From NCBI GenBank assembly GCA_947498775.1, contig CANMLL010000009.1:154981-218980 (forward strand): a stretch of 64,000 bases of DNA. The letters are read 5' to 3'. Of this stretch, positions 38,531-47,305 are shown piece by piece. This stretch comes from an uncultured Aquimarina sp. GTDB lineage: Bacteria > Bacteroidota > Bacteroidia > Flavobacteriales > Flavobacteriaceae. The translations under genes were made by a program, and so were the position numbers. Each line of letters opens with the position of its first letter. Within the stretch, counting starts at the first letter, position 1. A model generated the notes under the pieces. The model did not search any database. It had not been told where the DNA came from and saw only the letters and a program-made list of their open reading frames with translations.

Positions 38531-39016
38531 ATGAAACGTATTTGTATAAGTAAAATCATACTTGTGTGCAGCATAGCAATACTATTTTCAAACTGCGCAA
38601 CTATTATCTCGGGTTCTAGACAATTCGTAGATATCGCTTCAGAACCAACTGCAGCAAAAGTGTATATCAATGAAATTGAAATCGGAAACACTCCAGTTCA
38701 GCAAAATCTGAAAAGAAACCAGGAATACCAGTTAGTCATAAAGCTCAATGGTTATGAAACTTACGAGATGAAGTTGGAAAGAAAGTTCAATGCCTGGTAT
38801 ATCGGTAATGTTCTTTTTGGTGGCATCATAGGATTGATAGTCGATCCTGCAACCGGGGCTATGCATCGCTTAAGACCTCAAGATCTCGAAACACACCGAG
38901 CGCAAGGGACTATTTTTAAAAATAAATCAGAAAATATCTTTATCAAAGTACAAATGCAAAACGATACTAATTCAGAAAAAATAGGCCAAATGCAAAGAAT
39001 ATCAACAAAAAAATAG
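38531..39016 (+). CDS. PEGA-domain lipoprotein
   Basis: A 161-aa lipoprotein with signal ISKIILVCSIAILFSNCATI (Cys22). A PEGA domain follows (about 33-80): VDIASEPTAAKVYINEIEIG, NTPVQQNL and YQLVIKLNGYE, the usual order of this surface-layer-like domain. A short hydrophobic loop (WYIGNVLFGGIIGLIVDPATGAM, about 97-118) follows, as in many CATIISG-type lipoproteins. It probably sits on an outer-membrane leaflet. The role in the RHS region is not known. Confidence 0.78.
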   Translation: MKRICISKIILVCSIAILFSNCATIISGSRQFVDIASEPTAAKVYINEIEIGNTPVQQNLKRNQEYQLVIKLNGYETYEMKLERKFNAWYIGNVLFGGIIGLIVDPATGAMHRLRPQDLETHRAQGTIFKNKSENIFIKVQMQNDTNSEKIGQMQRISTKK

Positions 39017-39047
39017 CTAAATAATAACTCTCTCAAAACCTAAACCC

Positions 39048-42000
39048 ATGTATACAAAACAAATCTTCGCGGTAATCATCATCTTTTCCATTTTTGCTTA
39101 CAGTCAAGATGATGGTGCCGATGTGATTGCACCACAGCAAGCTTCGTTTTCTACAGGTCAAAATCTAGAAGGCTGGGTAAAAAGCTCTATAAACGAACCT
39201 ACAGGTAAAGTAGCGTTTTCACAACCTATTACATCGATTTCAGCTAGAGGAGTAGCCTACAGTCTTGCACTAACCTACAATGGGGATGCCGCTTTCAAGA
39301 CTGCGCAATATACCAATAGATACGCTCCGGCTGGCACTGTAGGAGTAGGATTCAGTTTACAGGCGCCCAAAATTGTTGTAGATAATAAAAATACTGCCAC
39401 AAAAGAGGATGACACCTTTTATCTGCTGGATGGTGCATCTAACAGCAAACTAAAATGTATTGGTAAGCAAGAACCAGGGCAATTTCAGGAAGGTGATATA
39501 ATTTGGTCCTTTGTTGCAGAAAAATATGTGCCCTGGAAAATAGAATACTACAAAAGTAATGTCGATTTGCATATAGGAGGACCATTGGGAGATGGGTATC
39601 ATGAGACGCCATTAGATTACTGGATCGTTACCGATGACAAAGGGGTAAAATATTATTATGGGCAAACACAAAATAGTCGAGAAAATGTAGTGGCTTGGGG
39701 AAATTGGATCGGTAATTCCAACAAACCCGGCGGACAAAGAGAAACGATTACCTGGAATCTGTCTACTATAAAAGATCAATTCAACAATAATTTGAAATTT
39801 GAATATCTTTTGCAGGAGTCCAGTGTTGGTGGCGTGCCACAAACAGAGGCATCTTATTTACAAAAAGTAACGTCATCTACAGGAGAACGAGTAGAACTAA
39901 ATTATGAAACCAAAGGACCTTTTGAATTCTTTCAATATGAAGCCAATAGAGAACAGGTGGAGCCAGATGCTTATCAAGAGCGGTATGAAGCCAAGTATCT
40001 AAGCAATGTCATGACCTATAACAGTGCAGATCAAAATGTATTTACCTATGACCTCTCTTATGATATCGCTAACCAGGGGGATAACAACCAGAAACGATAT
40101 CTAACCGCGATCACTCAGAAAGACGAAATAGGTGCTGTACTGCCCAGCCAAAAATTTGAATATTATACAAGTGGGGATTTTCTTGGGGGACTTAGAAAAG
40201 TAATTCAACCCACAGGAGGGTTTGTACAATATAATTATCAAAAAAAATCGTTGTTTACCAATACGCCTAATCTATTTGTAGGCGCAGAACCCAACTTTGA
40301 TGGATATGAGTACCATTCTATGGTGGTTAGGAATAAGTATAGTTTATTTTTAGCAAAAGAAACTGCAACACAACCTGACGGTCATAATCGTTTTAAAATC
40401 GTACGCAATACCTGGAATGGTAAGGGATGGGTGCGCAATTCATTTTTGCTACCATACACCATTTATGATAATGCTCCCGGTGCTCCGAGATTGGAAAATT
40501 TTTATACTACGTTTGGAGACGATTTTTATGCGTTTTTGTATCATAAAGGTGTTACCGCTACTGTACATTTGTTTCATCTTAATAAGGATGGGCATACATG
40601 GAGCGTAAGGGTTTTTACGACCAATATTGGGTCTGGTTACCCCAAGTTTATGTCTGGAGAAAAATTTGTAGCCGTAGGTTCAGAAAGAGGAAAACTTGAT
40701 ACCTATACATGGGATGATACTACCTGGATCGCACGTAGCAAACAATTTAATGATGGCCTTTCCTATTATTATGCTGCTACTAATAATTTTATACTGGTTC
40801 TAGACGAGCCCGGGGGTCCAGATGATATTACAGGAACTATTCATTGGGATAATTATTATATACATTACCTAGACATAGAAGGCAACTGGAAAACCAAATC
40901 ATGGTCTGCACGTATGGAACAATATTTACAGGGAATATCACATGCCAGTTATTTTTATCCCAACAACGCTATGACAGGTTTCGTAGCCGAAAATAATCCA
41001 GAGTATTTTCTACGCTGGGACAAAAATTATAATGTAATAGCTGCCGATAATGTTCTGGGAGCCTATAACGACCGTAACCCTATAACCCCTACTTATAGTG
41101 GAATGTTCGTTCTACAAAATGGTTCTGCGTCTACCAGGAGACCTTATAAATTAGCAAGGTTCAATGGTGTCGATTGGGACATCAATGACTTCGCTACTTT
41201 AGGAGATTTTAGAGCCATGCCTTCATTTGCAGAAGATGCGATTGTTTTTCAAAACTACAGTAATACCTATAATTTTGGCATAATGCGGTACAGTGCCAAT
41301 ACCAATAACTGGCATTTAAACACGAATCTTGGCAGTGGGAGCTCTGTTGATAGGGAAACCGGAACCGCTAGAGATTTTTTTGTCGCAGGCACCAAAATCT
41401 TTAATTTCTCAAGAAATATCAACTCGGTGTTTTTTGAAAGAGATCTTACTACAATAAACAATCATAAAAATAAATTTAGCTATAGTGATGGTTTTGAAAA
41501 CGTATTTACTGAGATAGCAGACGTAACAGATTTTGGTGGCGGGTCTAGTAGTAATTTTTTATATAGTTTATTAATCAATATAGACAAAAAAACAAACGAA
41601 GTAAGACAGCAATCGCTAGGGGCTCAATATCACCCGCCTTCGATGCCAAAATTTGCAGGATATACTCCTTTCTTAAGTAATAATTCGCTTTGGACTAAAG
41701 ATGATTCGGAACCCGGTAAATTTACTTCGTATTTATACCGCATTATAGATGGGGAAATAAATGAGGTCGTATTCGATAACGTAGTAGGCAGTATCATCAT
41801 AAACAATAACGAAGGTTACTATAGTTTGACATCCTACCTTTTTGAGGAACCAAACCCTACCACAGACGATTCTTCAATCTTTTATGGTAAAGTGATTATT
41901 GCTGAAAAAGGAAGGGGCACTTTAAACAATGGTGAAATAGTTAAGAAATATGATACAGGATCTCAAGATATTCGAAGGGCAGGACTTTTGCTTGAAGAAG

Positions 42001-42836
42001 AAATAAAAAATGCATCTGGCATTACACTTGTTAAAAGTACAAACAAATGGTTAAAATATGCTTCGTCATCCTTAAATAGTGAAGTTTTTAGACTCTTAGA
42101 ACAAACCAACACACAATATTATGATGGAGAAGAACATGTAACATCTACAGTAAATACTTACGATACTTCAAATTTTTATCGTCTTTCTTCTAGCACTACT
42201 ACAGATAGTAAAGGTAAAGTAAACACAAGAGCGATTACCTATGCAAGTGAGATCTATCCATTTATGAAATCTGCCAATTTTGTAAGCCAACCCTATGAAA
42301 TTATCAACCAAATTAATTATACAAAAGAGGTCTCAGTAAGTCGTAATCTATGGGAACAACGTAATGGCGACATTGTTCCGGCTTCTTCTTGGGTAGGAAT
42401 TTCTAAAGATAAGTTAAGAAAAGTTTCAGAAAACACTAGGGTCAATACTAATGGATTGATAGAAGAGACAAGTAATGGTAAAGGCCAGTATGATACAGTA
42501 CTATATGCCTATGGCTATAAATATCCCGTAGCAACAATTTCTGATACTCAATATAATGATGTAATTACTAACTTGGATGTGTCTGTTGCAGAACTGCAAA
42601 ATCTGAACAACCAAAACTTAAAGACAGAACTAACAAAACTATATGAACGATTGCCTAAAACTTTTATAGAAATTAACCTATATGATACCCAGGGTAAAGT
42701 CATAGAATCTATAGATCAAAGACAACAATCAATGCTATATACATACGATACTTTTAATCGTCTTACAGAAACACTAGACAATGACAATAAAGTATTGGAA
42801 AAAAACAGATACAACTACAAGCAGGTGTCCAATTAA
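39048..42836 (+). CDS. Large SpvB/YD-repeat type secreted protein without RHS core
   Basis: A 1262-aa secreted protein with signal peptide MYTKQIFAVIIIFSIFAYSQ. The N-terminal third resembles the SpvB/TcB-type region found before RHS modules (GVAYSLALTYNGD, PAGTVGVGFSLQAPKIVVD, TWNLSTIKDQFNNNLKFEY). The middle third (about 420-960) has many Trp/Tyr-rich strands, beta-propeller-like. The last about 80 residues hold YD-type repeats (NLYDTQGKVIESIDQRQQSM, YTYDTFNRLTETLDNDNKVL) and then stop, with no RHS core and no toxin end. It may be the partner of a separate RHS protein or a remnant of a longer gene. The next gene is pgk, 140 bases away. Confidence 0.75.
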   Translation: MYTKQIFAVIIIFSIFAYSQDDGADVIAPQQASFSTGQNLEGWVKSSINEPTGKVAFSQPITSISARGVAYSLALTYNGDAAFKTAQYTNRYAPAGTVGVGFSLQAPKIVVDNKNTATKEDDTFYLLDGASNSKLKCIGKQEPGQFQEGDIIWSFVAEKYVPWKIEYYKSNVDLHIGGPLGDGYHETPLDYWIVTDDKGVKYYYGQTQNSRENVVAWGNWIGNSNKPGGQRETITWNLSTIKDQFNNNLKFEYLLQESSVGGVPQTEASYLQKVTSSTGERVELNYETKGPFEFFQYEANREQVEPDAYQERYEAKYLSNVMTYNSADQNVFTYDLSYDIANQGDNNQKRYLTAITQKDEIGAVLPSQKFEYYTSGDFLGGLRKVIQPTGGFVQYNYQKKSLFTNTPNLFVGAEPNFDGYEYHSMVVRNKYSLFLAKETATQPDGHNRFKIVRNTWNGKGWVRNSFLLPYTIYDNAPGAPRLENFYTTFGDDFYAFLYHKGVTATVHLFHLNKDGHTWSVRVFTTNIGSGYPKFMSGEKFVAVGSERGKLDTYTWDDTTWIARSKQFNDGLSYYYAATNNFILVLDEPGGPDDITGTIHWDNYYIHYLDIEGNWKTKSWSARMEQYLQGISHASYFYPNNAMTGFVAENNPEYFLRWDKNYNVIAADNVLGAYNDRNPITPTYSGMFVLQNGSASTRRPYKLARFNGVDWDINDFATLGDFRAMPSFAEDAIVFQNYSNTYNFGIMRYSANTNNWHLNTNLGSGSSVDRETGTARDFFVAGTKIFNFSRNINSVFFERDLTTINNHKNKFSYSDGFENVFTEIADVTDFGGGSSSNFLYSLLINIDKKTNEVRQQSLGAQYHPPSMPKFAGYTPFLSNNSLWTKDDSEPGKFTSYLYRIIDGEINEVVFDNVVGSIIINNNEGYYSLTSYLFEEPNPTTDDSSIFYGKVIIAEKGRGTLNNGEIVKKYDTGSQDIRRAGLLLEEEIKNASGITLVKSTNKWLKYASSSLNSEVFRLLEQTNTQYYDGEEHVTSTVNTYDTSNFYRLSSSTTTDSKGKVNTRAITYASEIYPFMKSANFVSQPYEIINQINYTKEVSVSRNLWEQRNGDIVPASSWVGISKDKLRKVSENTRVNTNGLIEETSNGKGQYDTVLYAYGYKYPVATISDTQYNDVITNLDVSVAELQNLNNQNLKTELTKLYERLPKTFIEINLYDTQGKVIESIDQRQQSMLYTYDTFNRLTETLDNDNKVLEKNRYNYKQVSN

Positions 42837-42944
42837 TAGATTTTTGAATTAACTATCACTATGCAAAATCGATAAAAGTGAAAATTTACTATCGTTTTCG
42901 TAGATTTTTTTTGTGAGATCCCGGTGTTTTTAACGAAATAGAAT

Positions 42945-42952
42945 TATTTTCG
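42945..42952 (+). promoter_or_regulatory. Candidate -7 element (TATTTTCG) before pgk
   Basis: Matches TAnnTTTG at 7 of 8 positions, 24 bases before the ATG of pgk. No -33 TTG was confirmed. Confidence 0.4.
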
Positions 42953-42976
42953 TGTGCTCAATAGCAAGACAGTAAA

Positions 42977-44164
42977 ATGAAGACAATCAACGATTTTAAT
43001 TTTGAAAACAAGAAGGCATTAATTCGAGTAGATTTTAACGTGCCCCTAAACGAAAATTTTGAAGTAACCGACGACACACGTATCCAGGCTGCAAAACCAA
43101 CTATAATTAAGGTTTTGGAAGATGGTGGCAGTGCAGTGTTGATGTCTCATTTAGGGAGACCAAAAGGCGTTCAGGATCAATTTTCTTTAAAACATATCGT
43201 TGATAAAGTATCCGAGGTTTTGGGTGTGCAAGTGAAGTTTGTAAACAATTGTGTTGGGCAAGAGACACAAGATGCAGTTGCAGCTCTTAATCCAGGTGAA
43301 GTTGTATTGCTAGAGAATTTAAGATTTCACCCAGAGGAAACCTCAGGAAATACTGACTTTGCCAAACAGCTATCCAAACTGGGAGATGTGTATGTAAATG
43401 ATGCTTTTGGTACTGCACACAGAGCACATGCTTCAACTACGATTGTAGCACAGTTTTTTCCAGAAAACAAATGTTTTGGGAGTTTACTGGCAAAAGAAAT
43501 CGAAAGCATTGACAAAGTATTACGAAGTGGTGAAAAACCAGTTACCGCAGTTTTAGGAGGGTCAAAAGTATCTTCAAAGATCACCATTATTGAGAATATC
43601 CTCGATAAAATAGATCATTTGATTGTTGGTGGAGGGATGACCTATACCTTTATAAAAGCGCAAGGAGGAAAGATAGGAGATTCGATCTGCGAAGACGATA
43701 AGCAGGAGTTGGCATTAGAAATCCTTAAAAAGGCATTAGAAAAAGGAGTTGAGGTACATTTGCCGGTTGATGTGATCGGTGCTGATGCTTTTGATAATAA
43801 TGCAAATACACAAGTGGTTGCCGTAAATGCAATCCCAGACGGATGGCAAGGATTGGATGCAGGACCAGAAACAATCAAGAATTTTCACGAAGTCATATTA
43901 AAATCAAAAACAATTCTTTGGAACGGACCTCTGGGAGTTTTTGAAATGGAAAATTTTGCCAAAGGAACCATTGCACTCGGACATTCTATTGCCGAGGCAA
44001 CAGAAAACGGAGCATTTTCTCTTGTAGGTGGTGGCGACTCTGTAGCTGCTGTAAAACAATTTGGTTTTGGAGACAAAGTAAGCTACGTGTCTACCGGAGG
44101 AGGAGCCATGCTCGAGAGTCTTGAGGGTAAAACACTACCTGGTATTGCAGCAATAGGAAACTAA
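42977..44164 (+). CDS. pgk: Phosphoglycerate kinase
   Basis: Glycolytic and gluconeogenic enzyme that moves phosphate between 1,3-bisphosphoglycerate and ADP in the cytoplasm. The 395-aa length is standard. Visible motifs are RVDFNVPL (about 17-24), SHLGRPKG (about 57-64), [13 protein letters not shown] (about 145-157), [11 protein letters not shown] (about 192-202), the nucleotide-binding [15 protein letters not shown] (about 352-366) and [10 protein letters not shown] near the end. It marks the return to core genome after the RHS island. Confidence 0.98.
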   Translation: MKTINDFNFENKKALIRVDFNVPLNENFEVTDDTRIQAAKPTIIKVLEDGGSAVLMSHLGRPKGVQDQFSLKHIVDKVSEVLGVQVKFVNNCVGQETQDAVAALNPGEVVLLENLRFHPEETSGNTDFAKQLSKLGDVYVNDAFGTAHRAHASTTIVAQFFPENKCFGSLLAKEIESIDKVLRSGEKPVTAVLGGSKVSSKITIIENILDKIDHLIVGGGMTYTFIKAQGGKIGDSICEDDKQELALEILKKALEKGVEVHLPVDVIGADAFDNNANTQVVAVNAIPDGWQGLDAGPETIKNFHEVILKSKTILWNGPLGVFEMENFAKGTIALGHSIAEATENGAFSLVGGGDSVAAVKQFGFGDKVSYVSTGGGAMLESLEGKTLPGIAAIGN

Positions 44165-44581
44165 TTGTGTTAAGTTGCCGGGACGTTCAAATAGGTTATT
44201 AAAGTCCCATCTCCCTGGACGACATTGTGATACCAATGAACGAGATGAAGCGATGCAATCGAAATGAGGGGATTTTCATATCAAAAACCCTAACCTTAAT
44301 CCTACCAGAAGGAGAGGAAACTATTATTTCGATAGTAAACATTATCACTAACTTAAGGCTATCATAGTGTTAATAATCTGTAAGAAAAATGATTTTTATG
44401 TAAGAATATTGGAAAAATCGGTCATTTTAGCCGATTTTTCCGCATTTTTAACGCTCTGATCTTTTGCGTTTTAGAAAAAAAAGGCGATTTTCGCTATTGT
44501 ATTGTTGATAACATGTTGAAAACAATGCTTTTTTACCCCAAAATTCCCTAACGGTTAATAGTACAAGTAAACGGTTTTAAA
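44165..44581. other. Intergenic region after pgk with degenerate repeats and a hairpin
   Basis: This 417-base gap has no ORF that I support. Bases about 44236-44340 contain pieces typical of flavobacterial intergenic repeats (GAACGAGATGAAGCGATGCA and CCTACCAGAAGGAGAGGAAA). A perfect 11-bp hairpin lies at 44411-44441. The last 100 bases are AT-rich leader of the transglycosylase gene. Confidence 0.5.
44411..44441. terminator. Perfect 11-bp hairpin with T-rich right arm
   Basis: GGAAAAATCGG (44411-44421) and CCGATTTTTCC (44431-44441) pair perfectly around a 9-base loop. It lies 247 bases after pgk. It could end pgk transcripts, although the T run is inside the arm rather than after it. Confidence 0.4.
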
Positions 44582-46219
44582 ATGAAAAACAGATCTTCGT
44601 TCATCTCTTCTTTTTTATTGTTTTCGGCTTCATTAATAGCTCAAGAAACTACAATTTCGACAACCTCAGAAGAGAATACTTCAAAAGAAATCTTACTCAA
44701 AGAAAACCTCGATCTAAAACAAGATACGGTTCAGGTAGTAGACACAACCAAAGTGATCAGAACTACAGGTGCAGAATTGCAAACCACTACTATAGTTGCT
44801 ACCAGTGTAAAAGATAGTTTGGTTTATATTGCTCAGGACCACCCAAAGATGTCTCGATTAGATTCTCTTTGGAAACAAGAACTCTACAATTCGAGTCTAT
44901 TTGATACTATCTACAAATCGGTTACCGAGCTAGAATACCAACCTGTAGAATATGTTGATCTTCCAACAGATACGCTCAAGGCAAGATTAAAAGAACTTAA
45001 TGCTCGTACTCCTTTTAACGTGGAGTATAATCAATCCTTAGAAAGTGTAATCAAAAACTATTTAAAAAATCGTCATGAGCACCTGGAGCGATTAATGGCG
45101 CTGAGCGAATTTTATTTTCCGCTTTTTGAACAAGAATTAGACAATCAAAATATTCCATTAGAGATAAAGTACCTGGCCATTGTAGAGTCTGCTCTTAAAC
45201 CAAGAGCAAAATCCAGAGTAGGTGCAACCGGATTATGGCAATTTATGTTTGGTACCGGTAAAATGTATGGGCTAGAGGTAAGCTCTTATGTAGATGAACG
45301 TATGGATCCTATTATGGCTACAAAAGCGGCGTGTAAATATTTGGCAAAGCTCTACCAAATTTTTGGTGATTGGGATTTGGCACTGGCATCCTATAATTCT
45401 GGACCAGGAAATGTGACCAAAGCGATTAGACGCAGTGGTGGTTATACGAATTATTGGAACATAAGACACAACCTGCCCAGAGAAACAGCAGGATATTTGC
45501 CGGCCTTTTTGGCAACCATGTATATTTTTGAATATGCAGACAAGCATGATTTTAAACCTAGAAAACCAGAGTTTGCTTATTTTGAAACCGATACCATTAG
45601 CGTAAAGCAAATGATTACATTGGATCAGGTTTCAGAATATGTAAATATCGATATAGAAGAGTTACAGTTTTTAAATCCATCCTATAAGCTCGACATTATT
45701 CCATTTATCAAAGATGAAGACTATGTATTACGATTACCGTTAGACAAAATAGGACCCTTTGTGGCCAATGAAGATAAGCTCTATGCACTAGCACAAGCAG
45801 AGTTTGATAAACGTGAGAAACCGCTTCCAAAATACTTTGAAGCCAATGATAGAATTCGATATAGAGTGCGTAGCGGAGACTTTCTTGGAAAAATCGCTAG
45901 AAGATATGGTGTAAGAGTAAGCAGTATTAAAAAATGGAACGGTTTGCGAACCAATAATTTAAGAGTTGGTCAACGCCTCACCATATATCCAAGAAGACCC
46001 GTTGTAAACCAACCACAAAAGAGTAGTTCGGTGTCAAAACCCTCAAAACCTGCAGTAGTAACAAACACTTCAGAGATGTATACCGTGAAGTCGGGAGATA
46101 CGTTATGGAGCATTTCACAAAAATTTAAAGGCATTTCTGTCGAAAATCTTAAAAATTGGAACGATATTAGTGGTAGCGGTATAAAGCCAGGTATGAAACT
46201 AAGGCTTTCAAAATCATAA
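44582..46219 (+). CDS. Membrane-bound lytic murein transglycosylase D-like protein with LysM repeats
   Basis: Peptidoglycan hydrolase cleaving the MurNAc-GlcNAc bond with 1,6-anhydro product. It has a signal peptide (1-21, LIAQ) and a Thr/Ser-rich linker. The SLT domain (about 185-320) has catalytic Glu201 in YLAIVESALKPRAKS, then GATGLWQFMFGTGKMYGL, and LASYNSGPGNVTKAIRRSGG. Two LysM domains bind glycan: about 425-470 (RYRVRSGDFLGKIARRYGV) and about 500-543 (MYTVKSGDTLWSISQKFKG). The 545-aa layout is the same as MltD. The DUF4837 gene follows after 16 bases. Confidence 0.93.
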   Translation: MKNRSSFISSFLLFSASLIAQETTISTTSEENTSKEILLKENLDLKQDTVQVVDTTKVIRTTGAELQTTTIVATSVKDSLVYIAQDHPKMSRLDSLWKQELYNSSLFDTIYKSVTELEYQPVEYVDLPTDTLKARLKELNARTPFNVEYNQSLESVIKNYLKNRHEHLERLMALSEFYFPLFEQELDNQNIPLEIKYLAIVESALKPRAKSRVGATGLWQFMFGTGKMYGLEVSSYVDERMDPIMATKAACKYLAKLYQIFGDWDLALASYNSGPGNVTKAIRRSGGYTNYWNIRHNLPRETAGYLPAFLATMYIFEYADKHDFKPRKPEFAYFETDTISVKQMITLDQVSEYVNIDIEELQFLNPSYKLDIIPFIKDEDYVLRLPLDKIGPFVANEDKLYALAQAEFDKREKPLPKYFEANDRIRYRVRSGDFLGKIARRYGVRVSSIKKWNGLRTNNLRVGQRLTIYPRRPVVNQPQKSSSVSKPSKPAVVTNTSEMYTVKSGDTLWSISQKFKGISVENLKNWNDISGSGIKPGMKLRLSKS

Positions 46220-46235
46220 CCGCAAATAGTATCTT

Positions 46236-47216
46236 ATGAAAAAATTATCTCTTGCAATCATCTGCTTGCTTTGCATCGCAAGCTGTTCAGAAACCAAAAA
46301 AGATAAAAACAAAAAACCACAAGGTGCCATGGCGCATTCTGTGGGTAAAATAAATGAACTTTCTGTAGTGGTTGATAATGACCTATGGAAAAGTAACGTA
46401 GGTGATACCATTCGAAAATATTTTGGTGCCGAAGTACCAGGGCTACCACAAGAAGAACCGCTATTTTCTATGCGACAAATGCCTGTGGGAGCATTTTCTG
46501 GTCTGGCAAGAAAAAACCGAACATTCCTTTGGATAAAAAAAGGAGGCGAAAGCGGATTTACCACTTTAGAAAATAAATATGCAACTCCGCAAGTAGGTGC
46601 AGTAATTTCTGGAACAGAAAATGAGATTATTGATCTGATTCAGAAAAACCATGAAACAATCGTTTCAAATTATAAACTTGTCGAAACCAAAGAGAAACAA
46701 AAAAGAATATTAAAATCTCTTGAAAAAATACCTCAATTACCCGAAAAATTAGGGATTACTTTAAAAATCCCTACAGCTTATCGTATCGCAATCGAAGAAG
46801 ATAAATTCTTTTGGATGCGAAAAGATATTCCGCAAGGAAGTATGAATCTTATGATATACGAACTTCCATTGGGAACGGTTACCAGAGATTCTAATATAGT
46901 TTCTAGCATTATTAAAATGAGAGATTCTATCGGCGCCAAAAAAATCCCAACCGAGGTAGGTAACTTTGTAACCGAAGAAGCCTATGCTCCGTACTTTTAT
47001 GAAACTACACTTGATGGCCGTTTTACTTTTGAAACCAAAGGTACCTGGGAGATCAAAGACAGATTTATGGCAGGTCCGTTTGTAAATTATGTAATCAAAG
47101 ATGTTCCTAACAATAGATTAATGGTATTAGAAGGTTTTGTTTTTGCTCCTTCGGTAAGCAAAAGAGACAATATGTTTGAGCTAGAAGCTATTATGAAGAC
47201 GATTAGGTTTGAATAA
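46236..47216 (+). CDS. DUF4837 family lipoprotein
   Basis: A 326-aa lipoprotein with signal MKKLSLAIICLLCIASCSET (lipobox IASC, Cys17). The mature protein has two similar alpha/beta halves: the first with LSVVVDNDLWKSNVGDTIRK, the second with LGITLKIPTAYRIAIEED and FFWMRKDIPQGSMNLMIYEL. This is the family DUF4837, known to me only from Bacteroidota, function unknown. It sits 16 bases after the transglycosylase gene, so an envelope role in the same operon is likely. Confidence 0.88.
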   Translation: MKKLSLAIICLLCIASCSETKKDKNKKPQGAMAHSVGKINELSVVVDNDLWKSNVGDTIRKYFGAEVPGLPQEEPLFSMRQMPVGAFSGLARKNRTFLWIKKGGESGFTTLENKYATPQVGAVISGTENEIIDLIQKNHETIVSNYKLVETKEKQKRILKSLEKIPQLPEKLGITLKIPTAYRIAIEEDKFFWMRKDIPQGSMNLMIYELPLGTVTRDSNIVSSIIKMRDSIGAKKIPTEVGNFVTEEAYAPYFYETTLDGRFTFETKGTWEIKDRFMAGPFVNYVIKDVPNNRLMVLEGFVFAPSVSKRDNMFELEAIMKTIRFE

Positions 47217-47305
47217 AATTATATAAAATTGTAGAAAACTTTCTGTTTGATATAAAATAATCCTTCGTTTTTGGCATTATATTTAGCGATTCTAAAAACT
47301 AGTGT

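Noticed and set aside
39048..42836. Frameshifted RHS gene continuing into the region before pgk
   Set aside because: The 140 bases after the stop hold no continuation of RHS core in any frame that I can see; loss rather than frameshift is the only remaining option.
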